A DNA stretch of 64,000 nucleotides from Trichopria drosophilae (Eukaryota > Arthropoda > Insecta > Hymenoptera > Diapriidae). The DNA lies in NCBI GenBank assembly GCA_030407085.1, contig CM059583.1, positions 210,736,001-210,800,000 of the forward strand, in the 5' to 3' direction. A program made the translations under genes and the position numbers. The notes beneath the pieces are model-generated. The model was not told the DNA's origin. It searched no databases and saw only the letters and a program-made list of their open reading frames with translations. Shown in pieces: positions 43,806 to 58,403 of the stretch (position 1 is the stretch's first letter; the number at the start of each line of letters is the position of its first letter).

Positions 43806-46800
43806 AAGTGCTCGTCACGTGTATTTTATAAATACATAAATAAACATATTACGTTTTGGCCACTGATACCGACCCTTATCAACATTTATTGCTGAAATAT
43901 AAATACATAGGAATGTTACAAAAAATTTGTTTACAAGAATGACTTAATTCTAGATTCTGCTCATGCTCTTACCGAGAGTTATTTTATTTAGTAGAAATGG
44001 AAAATGTCCCGATTCGTTACTTTTTGAAATTGAGCATGAATTAATCTAAGAGGTGAAAAAAGTTTTTGTAGAAAAAAACCTGTCTATTTATTTATAATTT
44101 AGATGTCTCTTTACAGCATATATTCGAAAGGCGAATAATTGATTTTTAACATTTTTATATATTTATATGATTTTTAACACTTGGCTATATATTTTCATAA
44201 ATCTTTCCTCATTTTTTTAGTGAATTATTAATTTATCGAGTTTAAAATTGTTCTGATCATTAAATTTGTCTCTCCCTTAACCCAGATATTGGCATTAAAC
44301 TTTTACATTTTTTTGTCGCAGGTAATATTTTAGCTAAAGCAAATGTAATCTGTAATAATAGATGGTTCGTTGCTTCATATTAGTTTTTAGTAAAAATATA
44401 TCGGGTCGCATCAGGTTTCTTTTGTCTTATTGAAAAGCAGCATGGGGTGTTTGATTTCATGAAAATAAGACATTGAAGTATGTAGCAATGAGACATTTTG
44501 TTTTCAAATTTATTTGCATAAATTTCTCTTCTTAATTAGGCACTAGTTATATAATACGCACTTTTATCCATACACTGAGAGAACATTCGGAAGGCTGGTA
44601 TGTTAACAGCTCTCACTTATGAATTTCTACAACTAAAACAATAACAATAAATATCCAGTTTTCGAATTTATATAAATGTTCATTTGAGGTAAGAGACTCG
44701 TTATGAATAAGCACCCACCCCAAAAAGATGGTTTTCACGCAACGCAACTTGTATGTAATTAAACCTTTTATCAACTGCTAATTATAATAGTCATATTTTT
44801 ATTTGAAGCGCAATAAATTTTCTTTAAAATAAAATAAAAATTATTTGGATGTTAAAAGAAGATATGCATAGTTGAATCACCGACAAAGGTTGCCCCGGTG
44901 TTATAAACATTCACTTATAATCCAGGGGCCGTATCTATATTCCAGGTCTGGTTTCAACAGAATTTTCATGTGTTACAACTGCTTATGCCAGAATTTTATA
45001 TTTACTAGTGGTGTTTTACTTGAATGAGCTATTATCCTCTTTTTCCAGAATATTTGGAGTGTACAATCAGATGGAAAAATTGACTTTTAAAATTAAATCA
45101 CATTTTTCACCCGTACTTGATTTATATTATTTTGATGGGTATGAATATTGTTTACTAGAAAGAACAGAATATTTTTTCATACCATTAATTGTAATAAATG
45201 TCTACCATTAAAATGAAAATATTATCAAAATAGGTGTCCGCTTCGTAAATATAGAACATATTTTTTAAAAATATTAGAAAGGAAGATACAAATTTTCAAC
45301 ATTTAAAAAAATACTATAAAGTCTTTACTTGTATGTACATATCACAAAAAAAGGTGTGCGTTATAAGTCGACCAATATGCGCATGTTAGTACAATATCGC
45401 TTAATATGAAAAGTTCACCATGAGAACCTATCTATAACAATATAAAATATTGATAATACTTTTAATAAAAATATGCATTTTTTTTAATTTAAATTTTTAC
45501 ATGCGTAAATATTGAACACCCTCATTCCAGCATTTAAAATATGCGTTGAACCACTGACTATATAATAGGATAAGATACTGCCATTTATCCAAAGTTATAG
45601 CCCCTCTCCATCCCCACTTCCGTAACTCTATTTATATCCGTGCAATGAGTGGTGTTATGTGAGAGTGTGGTACAGCGAAACAATGTAGCGGGGGAAGGAG
45701 AGGAAGGGAATGGTATAACTTTGGACAATCCTAACGTATAACGTTGGATAGACCTATAACTTTGGACGGTATAACTTAGGCCGGAGCCTACTGTAGTTAA
45801 TTTGACTACCTAAACAGTGATCTCGACGAATTAGGTAGCAAAGCCTACTATTTAAATAATAAAATCAACTAAAAACGTATTTGTGCCAAATCACTTTTCT
45901 GTGAAATGTCGAACAAAATTGCAAACATACTCATACAGATAATCTGGATTTGGCACATAAAACAAATCTGTGGGGTATAACAATTTAAATGGACAAATCA
46001 ATATGTTATTAATTTATATTATAAACGTTATATTGAATTGAAATAATAATAAAAACGTGAGTCAGATGCGTTATTTATAGGCATAGAAATTTCGCGATAA
46101 TAAAGAGAATTGTGCCAATGTACACAATTAATTTTACATTATTCGAGATTGATAAATATTAGTTTATTAGTATTGTTTATGACCGTATTTACTAGGAACA
46201 TTTACTTTAAATTATTGTGGAAATGAGGGGCCGAGAAATAATGTTGCTTTCACAATACAGTTGATTGTTGTACTTTTCATGTTAAAAAGTTCAATATCAG
46301 TAACGTAAAATTTTAATACTCTCTCTTAATTTGAATCTACGAACCTGATGAAATGAAGTTATTGCTTCTCCGTGTTTCGAATTAAGGAAGAGCTTGTTTC
46401 GTATTATTCAGTTTCGTGGATTTAGAGAAAGTACCTAGATTTGAAATTTTAATCAGGTGTTATAAAAAGTGACACAGGGGAGGCACCGACGGGATTTTAA
46501 ATAATTATTTATATTATATTATTTATTATACTAATTTATTTATGTATTATTGTCCAAAAAATTATCGTACAGGTTACCCTTTTTTTGCCGATCTAAGCCA
46601 TATGACCTTAAATCCGTACGTAAATTTCCTTTTATATAGCATATGTAACAATGTGTTTGATTTAAAATTGGCGGAGGAGATTTTTATGTATTTTGTGATG
46701 AATATATAATAAAATCAAGCACTTTTCGGCACCAATAACTGTTTATTCCTACCGCAAATTCCAAAAAGTTATAGTATTTCAGTATCAGTATCATATATAT

Positions 46801-48294
46801 TAAAAAAAATCAAATCATTGCACATTTTTATGGTTAAATCCGGCAAAATCACAGATAGCGATTACCACCCGGTGCAGTAAAGCACTTATTACTAACCGTG
46901 TTTCTCTTCTGACAAGTACCTCGCTGCGAAAGATTTACAAATTAGTTAGGAAGCTTTACGGTATAGAGATATTGTGTTGTAAAAATTCGCCACCGACCGA
47001 AAACGATACGCCGAATAATTTTTATATTGTATTACCCTTGCGTCATAATGAGTTGTCTTGTACGCATATCAATTTCCATCATCATTCATTCTTATAGATG
47101 TACCATTTCATCTTTTAAGGAATCTAACCTACTTCTACTATATTAAAAAAAATCATTTATTTTATTAAATTTATTATACCAGCACAAAATTGTGATTCTC
47201 ATAGAACTGAAAACAAGTATTGAATAATTGGATGAAAAAAAATTAAATAACAAAAAGTTACAAAACATCATAAATAAAATATCTTATTCTTTTTTTCATT
47301 TGTACTGTTATACATAAAATCATAGAAAATTTATTTTTTAATTGAAAAATTTTTTTTATTTAATTAACGATAGTGTTTTAGAATATTTCTACTGTAAATA
47401 TAATTCCTACTTTATCCATAAATTCTGTATTGTGCGAAGGATGTGGCTCATCGTGTGTTTTTGAATTTTCATGGTATGTGTTAAACACCCTTATTATATT
47501 CTACACTATAGACGTAGCAATGTCTTCATACCGTAACGGACTAGAAACATTAAAAAATACTATGTAAATAACCGTAAAAAGAGTATTTTACAATTAACAA
47601 AAAAAGAAATGAAAAAATACATCAACACAAAAATATTGGCAAAAATAAATAAACATTGTGTTTTAATATACCTATGATTATAGAAATATAAGATAAATTA
47701 ATTTCTTACCTTTCAAGGAACATTATTTTGTAATTTGTTGTATCAATAAACAGTTGTTGTCGCTAAAATAGGGTTTGATTTCAGTCCAATTTTGAATAAA
47801 TCGTAACCGACATTTTTTGGCAAGTTTTATCAAGACTTCAAAGAAAATTACGCGTGGATCTAACGATAAGTGACTTAAATGGGAAATAAAAAAATCTTCG
47901 GGAAAAAATTTAAAAAATAATTATTTCGGCTACAATACTCAATTTATAAAGAAAAATTAGGGCCTAAACGATTTTTGGCGATCCTGAGTAATCCAAGGAT
48001 AACTCAAATGTGGCGATGAAGTTGTAGATTCTTCATCCTAGAAAACTTGATTCGATACATTAGTTTCTGACGTTTTACGACAATAGGCCGTGAAACATAG
48101 AAACGTTTTCGGCACTATTGAGCATAAAGATAACTAATTATACTATTTTAAGTTTTTAATGGTCATTTTTGTTAATATCTTCGTATCAACATATCTTCAA
48201 GCTTGGGATTTATTAGTGGTATCGCACCGTTCTTCAATTCGATTGGTTAATGATCAGTATGACGTCCTCGAGTACAGTCCGGCCTAATACGGAG
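43806..48294. other. AT-rich intergenic stretch before the SLC6 gene
   Basis: Apart from one short inverted repeat near 45.6 kb, I see no gene, RNA or element boundary. Distal regulatory DNA of the SLC6 gene may lie here but is not recognisable. Confidence 0.4.
45573..45730. repeat. Short inverted repeat with CCAAAGTTATA ends
   Basis: ATCCAAAGTTATAGCCCCTC on the left pairs imperfectly with TATAACTTTGGAC on the right, with purine/pyrimidine-rich arms inside. Two more TATAAC(G)TT(T)GGA phrases follow to about 45770. Possibly a MITE remnant. Confidence 0.4.
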
Positions 48295-48455
48295 TATTTA
48301 AGCATGACGCGAGAACCTTTCGAAGCGGGGACATGAATTTCTCGTTATCTTATATTGTCTAGTGATAATGATCCGTTTTACTGCAGTTCCTAAATTCATT
48401 GGTTGTACGTACAGTCGTTCGTCCCAATCGGTCTTACACAGTTGTTTTAGTCAGT
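48295..48455 (+). promoter_or_regulatory. Candidate core promoter of the SLC6 gene
   Basis: TATTTAA at 48295-48301 and a TCAGT initiator at 48451-48455 lie 254 and 98 bases before the ATG, in a locally GC-richer block. TCAGT is the common arthropod initiator. The two are too far apart to be one TATA-Inr pair, so at most one is used. This is inference without transcript data. Confidence 0.3.
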
Positions 48456-48548
48456 AGTTAAGTATCGCCCGTGTTCGGAAGTTCTCAGTGTCAAAAAACA
48501 GGTGCCATATCTCCCCAGTGTCCTCCAGAATTTTCGTGAACATCCGCT

Positions 48549-51500
48549 ATGGGGAAGACCAGTGAAGAATCGGTAAGGGTTTGTGCAGATAACTAGTGTA
48601 CAGTTGCAAAATATATGCACGAATGTTTTCGTTTTGCATCATGCAGTTTATTAGCAGTCAATTAAATTGTTTTGTGACAAGTACGACACCGGAAGTAACA
48701 GATTTGAAAATTGTCTTACGCAATAGAGCATGTTAGCACTTCAATACACTGGTACAGCCAGATTTTTTTAAAAACTTAACAAATAACAATTCTTTGTATT
48801 TCCGACTATAATATAATAATTAAAAAGCTTGGAAATCATCGAACTTTTTAGAATTTGATGGGTCATTAATTAACATGTGACGTCGAGTTTTTGAACGCTA
48901 CTGTACATAAATGTGTCACGAAGTAAAATTCCAATTTAATATGAATTTATAAAACTAGCCAGAGGTATATTTTATTCATCACATTATTTTATGTGGTCAC
49001 ATTATACGGAAATAAAACAAAGAAAGTAACATTGAGTTGAAATATATCTTGAAAATATTACAATAATTTAAAAAAATGACTACTTATTTATGAAATGAGT
49101 CACACATTCTTCACAAGAAATTACAATTGAATTAAATAATAATATTCATAGATATTATTTTTATGTATGTATGTATGTCTTTATTATACCATGACTAATT
49201 AGTCTTGTGGTAAGATACAACAAAATTATAATGGCTATAGATTACAAGGTACAATACAGTTTATTACAGTTAACAAGTTTGAATTATCTATAGAAATCGA
49301 AAAATGTTATTGCTTCGACATTATAATGATCACTAATTACAGCTTAATTGATATGGATTGGCATAGTATGTATATCGGATATTAATTTCAGTGTTTTGAT
49401 TATCAATGTATTAATAATATTGCTAAAGTTTCAATTTGTGATGAGAAAGTATGTGATTTTTATATTATTCCAAATTGACTTTTTGAAAAATCATGTTCCT
49501 GAATTATTTCGTACCGGAAAAGTTTATTCAACACATATTAATTTTTTGTTTATAAAAGTATTTAAAAAATGTTTTGAAAATAAAATAAATTTCCTTCGAT
49601 GTATCGTACATGTCACGAAATATTTGATAATTGATCGTATCGTATTTAAAATGATTTTGTCAATAATATCATTGACGTTACGATACTGGACAAAACAAAA
49701 ATATATATCTGATTAAATTTGTGTATTTGTGTAAAAATGTGATACCTTTCTAGCTGTGAAATTCATAAAAATATTGTTATATTATCTTGTATATAAATTT
49801 TTCTCCAATTTCGTGACTGTTTTGGAGTTTTAAAAGAATTTCGACCGAAATTAATTTAAAAAATGTGCTGTTCGGAAAAGACCATTAAATTACCTAATAG
49901 TAATGATATTCCAGGCATTTTATTAGCATTGCATCTTTCGTTCATTACTGTAATATTAACATAACCTAATAAGTATTTTTGATGAACTTAAAATTACTGA
50001 TTGTATTTTATATACCGGATCCTTAATTTTCCTTGTTAATGAATCTTTACGTGATTCTAATGAGTAATTAATTACAATTTTATATCAGATATAAAATCCT
50101 CGTCCACCACAACGACCTTTTCTAGCATAGCTCGTGTCGTGATTACGTTTCGGGCTGCTCTGAATGAAGGGGAGATCAAAGGTTCAATCCGTTCAAATAA
50201 TCTTTGTACTCAATCCTTTGCCTTTACCGAAAAATTAAACAATCTTCAGTATATGCATTAAGATATTGTCTATTCCATTGAGCGGTGTTTGATAACGCAA
50301 GTGAACTAAAGAAATTTATGAAATTATTTGATATCGGATTAAATGGATATCGATATGGAATTAACTATTAACCACATAACGACCAGAAATATTTTATTAA
50401 ATTTGTGATAAACATTAATACATAAATTGAACTTATAAAATATGCACCGTCAAAAATATGCGATATACACATTACATGATACGAATCGTAAATTAATTTT
50501 ATTTTCGTAATATCCTGACGTTTGTTAATTGAATAATGATAATTTATTCAAAATGCATATTTATTAAAATTAGGTTTCTTACCTTATTCAAATAAAACAT
50601 AATTCCGAAAACTTCAAAGTAGGTTGTAAGTAATTTAAATGTAACAAATTTACTAGTAGTCACCGTGTAACACTCATTAAATCTATTAATAGGATAATGG
50701 GGTCGTATCAATATAACCAAATACATAATATAACGATTTAAAATGTAATTTTCAAAACGAAATACTACTCCAAAACTAGATAATAGTGTTTAATTGGGTG
50801 TAGGGATATTTCATCATTTTTTGCGAATTTGTTTCTGTTATTATGCATGATAATATGATGTCATTTTTCAAAGCATTATGCTAAAGTTTTGTTTACAAAT
50901 ATTACGGAAGCTCTAGATTAAAACCAATTGTTTTTGGAATGATAGTACGAACTCTTTACCAATAATTCTAAGAATCTTTAGAGAGTGTAAAATATTCGTG
51001 CACTAAATCGTTAACATTGACAACGTTGGTTGAACGCGATAAATTTTTGTATTACTTGGAAGTGATTAATTTTCGAAATATAATTAACTTTGATAATGTA
51101 AATTTTAAGGCATACATTAAAGCGGTTAAAACTTATATTATAAATGGAATTCCGGAGAAAGAGTGCATTTTTACTCTTTAAGATTGAATTTTTACTCCAA
51201 TAAATTTAGAGAGGGACGACATATTAGATGTATCGTTTAACAAGAATCTTTTGAGAACAGTATACCTTAAATTTAAGAACATTTTTTCATTTTTGTGTTA
51301 TTTTATACTCAACGTTGGTTTGGAATATTTGCTCACCACTTTACCAATTCTAAAGAACAATGCACGCTCTCGTCAACACTAACTAATGATAGTCAATAAC
51401 ATATCAGGCATTCATTCAAGACTCGTTTTAGTGATTGCAGTACATGAGCATACTTTTGAAATAGCTACGTTTTTTTTTAAAACGTGTGAAGAGTTGTAAA

Positions 51501-54500
51501 ATTGTTTTTGCATTTTGATGATGCGAACCTAAATGTAATAAGCGGGACTTTTCTGTAGAAGCGGATAAAAATCTGACTTGTTTATCATTAAAGATGATAA
51601 GATAGATTAGATCGTATTAATGACATCTCCTTGTCCATGTGTAAATTAGTGGATAGATTTAAATTCTTTTACACGTACATATGTTGTTACTATGTCAAAT
51701 AATAAAAAGAGATAATTAGAATAGTTAAAAGATTGTTAAATAAGAATAACAGTAAAAAATTGAATAGTTGTATAATACAACAGATTTTTAAGAATTTAGC
51801 AGAAACTATTATAACGTGTAGTACTTTTCTAAATCAGAGAGAGAAGTGTACCGGAGGTAAAGTACCGCATTTCTACATTAAATAAATTGAATGCAGATTT
51901 TCGACAGATTTGGTCAAATGACATAAATAATATTGAGCAATTATTTCCTGTCGATATACACATACTTTTTCATTGAATTCTTCGTATAGTCCGAAATGAT
52001 ATCTTCGATTAAATTGAGGACTTTCTGTGAAATTTTTTTTTAATTCGTAAACGGGATAAAAACAAGTACTTATTATTTATATACTTAGTAGAACATATAA
52101 CATTGCATTGTTGATAAAAGTGAAAAATTTGCCTTAAAGATTTTGAATTTGAGAAAACCATCAAAATAAATATTGGCTATGTTTGATAAGTTAATGAAAA
52201 TGAATCATTTACTTCTCTACAAGAGTTTATCTCCGTAACTTTAAATGCGATGCATTCGATAATACTTACTAGGGAAAATTACATCCCTGCAATACATTTG
52301 TATACTGGTGTACATACATATACGTATAATCAAGTTAATTTCAATAAATTGCAGACGAAGGAGGTTTCCCTTGGGATCGGAGGAACTTTGGTGGAATCCC
52401 CAGAACGAGGCGGTTGGAGTTCACCGGTCGAATTCGTTCTATCCTGCATCGGGTACGCCATTGGCATTGGAAATGTGTGGCGATTCCCGTTCCTTGTGTA
52501 TCGAAATGGCAGTACGTATAGAAACTATTTTATACTGAGACAAAATTAACATAAAAGCGTAAAGTTAGTAAATTATAATGTCAAATTTTTTTCTTTGAAA
52601 TAAATAATTCGATTAAATGCAGTTTTTGCTTTTTGCTATTTATTTCATTTTTGTTTGCCATTTTGGTCAAATAATTCATTTTCTGATTGAATTGAATACA
52701 TATGTTTATATACTGCTTTCATTCTAGGTAATTTACTGATAGCTAAATATTTCATTTTCAGGTGCTTTTCTTGTGCCGTTCATATTGATGTTAGTGATTA
52801 TGGGCCTGCCAATATTCTTTTTGGAATTAGTTATAGGGCAATATTCACGCCAAGGACCTACCGAAGCCTTTAAGAGGTTGTCACCTTTTTTCCACGGCCT
52901 AGGATATTGTACGATAGTGGTTATAGCACTAGTTACAATATATTACATGGTCATCGTATCCTGGACGCTGTTTTACGTATTTGCGTCCTTTTTTCCAAAA
53001 TTGGCCTGGGCCTACTGTGATAATGACTTCAATACAGAGAGTAAGTATTCCGTAATAAGAGTTAGTAATAAGTTTTGCATCTGTGCGTATAAAATATGAA
53101 TTTAAAGCATACATCGGTCATGATTTCGAGGGTGACTCATGAATATAATAGTATGATAATTATTACATGTTATTCCACAGAAATAATTTATCTTATCTCT
53201 TATATTACGTATGAAATTTTGGAATTGTAGTACAACACTGTTAATGGGGGGCATCGTAAACTTTTATAATGACATTAAAATAGTGCGAGATCATGTTAGG
53301 GCTTAATTTTTTTATCGAAAGTCAAAATTAGAAAAGTTTCGTGTCGAAAATGATCGTTTTAACATTATTGAGCAATGTTTTTTGAGATATTAATATTTTG
53401 AGATTAAGCTAACTACACAATTGTTCCGTGTTCATTACTTTTATAAACTGAGCGACCATTATGTTAATAAACGACCTGAATCGCTCAAATATTATTATGA
53501 TTAAACACTGAATTTATTTAATCATTACCAAATATTTTTTACCGAATTATCGAATAATTAATTTGTTAATTAATTATTCGATTAAGTAGTTGTTAATTTT
53601 TTAACGATTGATATAAGTATATCAGTAGGAAAATATAGAATGAAAGTAATGTTAATTATAGTATTAGTAGCGGATTGACTTAATGATATTTCAGATTTTC
53701 TGATAACAATCCGGTTTATGTGGTCTCTCGTCAATTTCGGCTCCCTTTGAACGAAAAATAAACAACAAGGCATCGTCCACAAAATTCATTGAAATTATTA
53801 TCGCTATAAAAATGGCGGTACTGAATTATCAGCTGTCTTGAAGCACAATGCCGAATATTAACAGGAAAACGGTTGACATCAATTCCTGCTTTATTTCTAG
53901 TTCAATTTCGTATGTAACGACGATAAAGCGAGAAGATATTTTGAATCATTCATTTTCTTTATCACACCATTACGATATTGATAGCTTATATCTTTTATCC
54001 GTTTATCTCGCTTGGCATATTTTCAGAAAAGATATGTACTGTGGAAAAACTTGTAATATAACAATGCATTGGGAAAGGTGTAGCGGCAGCTTTAAATGTT
54101 ATATTAGCTATAAAATCATTTACTCACTAATCGGCCCTACGTGATTGTCATATGGGCTGCATGTTCCAGCTCTACAACAATAAAATCTCCTTGTCTTCAC
54201 CGATGAATATAGGGCTAACAGAATGTTGATTTTTTAGAATGTTACAGTGGCCTAGAGGATTTAGCCTGTCAAGCAGGAAACAGTGGAACTGTATTTTACA
54301 ATAAGACATGCACATTGGTAACCGAAGTTTGCGCAAAATATGGATATATGTTTGGGGGAAACACCACTCATTGCTTTGGAAGCGACAAAGACCCTTTCAA
54401 TGTTACTACACGTCTTGGACTTTACGAACAAGTGTTGTCGTCTGAGGAATATTTCAAGTGAGTAAAATGTGGTTAAATGAAAATTTTCATGAGATCGTCT

Positions 54501-57500
54501 GACCGGACGATTTGCGCGTGTTCACATTAGATATATTAGAATTTATTTTATCATCGAGATTTGCGCAGCGATTACGTTTTAGGATTACGAGGAGCTGGTT
54601 GGGAAAATTGGGGCGGACTGCGTTGGGAATTGCTGGGATGCCTTACCCTGGCCTGGACTATCTGCTTCTTCTGCTTGATTAAAGGAGTGCAGTCTATAGG
54701 AAAGATCGTCTACTTCACAGCACTTTTTCCGTACTTTGTACTCATTGCTCTTTTGATAAGAGGTATGTTCCAAGTTTCATTGAGTTTTGCATTAATTCAT
54801 CCCAGATAACCCATCAATAAGATTAATATTAAATGTCTACTTAAGCCTGATAACGTACTGGTAATCCCTGTCTTTCACGCGAATTTATGAGGATCGCGGG
54901 GTGAATGAGTTGAAATTACTAAATTTGTTATTAAACCAGTTTAACACAAAAACGATAAACGAATTCTAACAATGCAGTATCTAAACGAAATCGGACAAGC
55001 TATAAATACCTACTTATAAAAACTTCTACAAATATATTGTTTAGCTTCCAGTGCTATTGAACTATAGTTAGTATCCTGGATGGACTACAGTATTTCTGAA
55101 ATCCCCTGAAATTGATGCAACAAACCCCACAAAACGAATGAGATATAATTATGTTATTTTCATTTAAGGTGTAACATTGGAGGGAGCTGCAGAAGGATGT
55201 AGTTGGTATATTTCACCAAAATGGTCGACACTTGGTAATGCTACAGTTTGGGCTGATGCTGCTTCGCAAGTGTTTTATTCTCTTGGTATCGGCTGTGGAT
55301 CATTAATTACTTTATCAAGTTATAGCGATTTTACAAATAATTGTCATAGGTAACTTATTTCTTTTCTGCGTCTTTACTAATTTCGATAAAATATACAACA
55401 AGGGAATATACAGCATTGAAATCTTATGAATTTTGTAACGGTTAGGATGTTTACATATTGCCTTTCGTTGTTTATTAATCGATTAAACATTTATATTTGA
55501 TCTATTATCATGTTTTTATTATAATATCTTCTAATTTGTCATTTAGGGATGCAATTATTGTGACATTTGCAAATTTATTAACATCTGTATTCGCCGGATT
55601 CGTAATTTTTGCTATATTGGGCTTCCTGGCGAAACAAATGAATTTACCAATCGATGATGTAGTAAGAAGCGAAACAGGTTTGGCGTTTATTGCATATCCG
55701 GAAGCTGTAATACGGATGCCGATGCCAAATTTATGGGCCGTGCTGTTCTTTATAATGTTATTCATTCTTGGTATTGGAAGCCAGGTAAGAATGGGTTTGT
55801 TATTTACGAATATTTTGTGGGGTGTTGAAGCAATATCAATTAATCGTTTTAGTAAATAAACAGACTTAAAAAACTAATGGTATCATCTGTGAAAATTCGT
55901 TTCTTTTATTATTTAACACTACTTAGTGTCAATGGTTTGAGCTTCGAATGAAATATAGATAATTGAAGCATTTGAGTATGTTAAGCATTAACCGATTTGT
56001 GATTTCAGTTCGCGGGTGTGCAGGCGATAAATGCAACCATACTGGATTTATGGCCAGAGCTCCGAAAACGCGAATCCTATATTATTCTTGGAATATGCAT
56101 AGGAGGGTGGTTACTTGGCATTCCGATGGTATTCGATGGCGGTCTTTACCTATTTACCTTGATGGATTGGAACACGGCCTCATGGGCGATATTACTGATC
56201 GGTTTTGCTGAAGTAATCGTAGCCTCGTGGTGTTATGGATGTACGAAATTCCTTGGTAATGTTGCGGAAATGCAAATGAAATTCGGCAAATTACTTTACA
56301 ATTACTGGTGGATCAGTTGGGTTATACTTGCACCAGCAGCTACCATGGTAAGCCCCACGTTATGACATGTAACACTTAATATATAAGATGTAATTATGTC
56401 GGTGTGTCGGTTGCTTTGAATCAAAAATAAAAAAAAATCTATTTACTTTGTACGTTTCGGCTTCTTGTGGGCCATCTTCAGGACTGACATAATTACATTA
56501 TATATTTTAATCTATACGGCCGAACAAACCACACATCATATATGTAATACTTAATATTTTTTCGAACAAAGCATAACAAATGCTTTTTTTCGATACCACA
56601 CTTAGGATATCATTTGCCGTTCCGTCCTTTCCAAATTTATCCACAGTGGCCTGTATTTGGCTGCGATGAATTTAAATCTATTTATGATCTTTATAAAGGT
56701 TTTTATTTTTTTCAACGTCGTAATGATTTTTATTGCGATGAAAATAGGTCCCTTTGTAAGTCGTTTAAAAGGAATCTTAGCAAATTGCAGATTTGTTATG
56801 TCATAATAAATTGGTATACGGTTGGTAGATTATTAGATTATATTACAACTTAAGACTCTATTGTATTTCAGAATGCATGTAAAATATTTTTAACATAATC
56901 TCGTTTCTGTGACAGGGTCTCTTTATATATCAACTATATACATATGAACCTCCGAAAGTCGGTGAAATTAAATTTCCAAGCTGGGCTAATGATATTGGAT
57001 TGTTGATTGGTTTATCTACTCTGGCACCTATGCCAATTTTCGCGGCTTACCGATTATGGAAAGGACCCGTAAGTATAAATCGGATGCTGAAAGGTGTTCT
57101 AAAGTGGTCCGCCGTAAATGTATACAACTGTACATGAATAATAAATGAATTCATTTTTCAAAAGTTGGCTCTGTAAAGGTATATCTAATTACTTATATAC
57201 GGTTTCTCAAAGAATGCCAAAGGAATAAATTAAAAATTGACTGAGATTGTTCGGAAGTAGGGAAGTAGGACATTTTTACTCATTTCTGATAATTATCAGT
57301 CAATTTTCAATTGGTTTTTTTGTTTCTTAATTACCTTTACAGAGCTCAAAGTCGGAAAATTTTATTGTGATTTTTGATTTGCGCATTGCAGCGAAATTCC
57401 TTCTTTATCGGCAGATCACTTAATTACTCAATTCTCTATTTTTTAGGCCTGTGAAATTAACACCATTTATATTTTACAGAGAGATTCAAGCTTATTCAAG

Positions 57501-57605
57501 GCTATGATGAATTGGGGTCCATCTGACAGGACAACGCTAGTTGTCAAAGATTGTTTTAATAATGCTGCCGACAATCCTGCTTTTACGCAGTGCGAACATC
57601 TGTGA
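48549..57605 (+). CDS. SLC6 family Na+/Cl- dependent neurotransmitter/amino-acid transporter (glycine-transporter-like)
   Basis: Ten exons join in frame: 48549-48572, 52355-52511, 52762-53040, 54238-54457, 54569-54762, 55169-55349, 55547-55784, 56009-56347, 56916-57068 and 57480-57605, giving 636 residues. All introns are GT-AG. The first exon codes only [10 protein letters not shown]1 has [14 protein letters not shown] (residues 41-54); TM2 follows with [14 protein letters not shown]. The large second extracellular loop has two cysteines near its start (C155, C164) and N-glycosylation sites at N175, N195 and N208. TM6 contains [21 protein letters not shown]6 proteins couple uptake of amino acids or amines to Na+ and Cl- at the plasma membrane. 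Overall pattern favours the insect glycine-transporter-type group, but substrate is not certain. Confidence 0.93.
48573..52354 (+). other. First intron of the SLC6 gene, 3.8 kb
   Basis: It starts GTAAGG after the eighth codon and ends TTGCAG at 52354. It is AT-rich. Apart from a possible LINE tail at 49.16-49.28 kb and random open frames, nothing is supported inside. Long first introns often carry regulatory elements, but none is recognisable here. Confidence 0.6.
49163..49275 (-). repeat. LINE 3' tail with (ATAC)n repeat (candidate)
   Basis: On the minus strand the segment ends GGTATAATAAAGACATACATACATAC: AATAAA followed by an ATAC microsatellite, as in insect LINE 3' ends with a tetranucleotide tail. 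There is no coding part. Probably a 5'-truncated insertion in the SLC6 first intron. Confidence 0.45.
56452..56481 (-). ncRNA. Hammerhead-ribozyme-like core in an SLC6 intron (candidate)
   Basis: The minus strand reads CTGAAGA, T, a GGC...GCC hairpin, then GAAACG. This is the same order as the motif at 14820. It lies inside a repeat-like stretch in the intron between exons 8 and 9, antisense to the gene. Stems I and III were not verified. Confidence 0.3.
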
Positions 57606-58403
57606 TGTACGAGTTTTTTATGCTGATGATAAAAGTTAACTGTACATATATGTATTAAGTAAGCCAAGAATATTGTAGGTTGATGGCAGTATAACTTGTA
57701 CATATATACTATAAGTTGCTGGCGGCGCTCGAAGTTTTATACGGGATTTGTAATGATTATAAACATACAAACTTTTTATAACGTTACCGTTTAGTTCAAT
57801 GCTCGAAGTCTCGTTATCGAAGAAAATTGTTAGCTTTTTCAACGGTTATAAGTTCAGGTTGTGAAAAAGTTAGTGAAAAGTGCAGTTTTAACTGTTGACT
57901 TGTAACTGTTTTATACATTGCTGCAATTTAATTATTTAGTGTTCACGTTAACGTATAACGTCGTAAAGTTTTGTACCTTCAAGTCATTTAGATATTTAAT
58001 GAAAGTCATCGTGTTTCACACATCTGAATGTTAAAATCCTCATCAAACATTTTAACTCCGTAGGTTTATGTTGCACGTTGTATATTCAGGTAGCTTTTGG
58101 CTGTGTACAATTTTTAACATTTTTCGGCAAAGCAAAATGTATATGTATGTATAAATGCTTACACATCTTCGAAAACAATTTTCGCGTCATGGGTGTGACT
58201 TTTTCATTCATACGTAACGCACTCCTGTAATTGAAAGTATTAAAGTTGACAACGTTTGCGAAAGTATCGACCTACAAAAGAATTCATAACTGAAGAAATA
58301 GAATTTAGTTTTTAAATGTACAGTACTTTTTTGTCGATTTCGCAGACATTATTTTTAAATCTTGTCTCGAATATATTCTGCATAAAATGTGTGTAGAAAT
58401 AAA
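57606..58403 (+). terminator. SLC6 3' UTR with poly(A) signal
   Basis: AATAAA at 58398-58403 follows the stop by about 0.8 kb and is the best-placed candidate. Later A-rich signals near 58645 are possible alternatives. No coding exon follows. Confidence 0.4.

Noticed and set aside
49348..49716. 122-codon plus-strand frame in the SLC6 first intron
   Set aside because: It is AT-driven and hydrophobic, with no family motif and no splice signals linking it to the gene.
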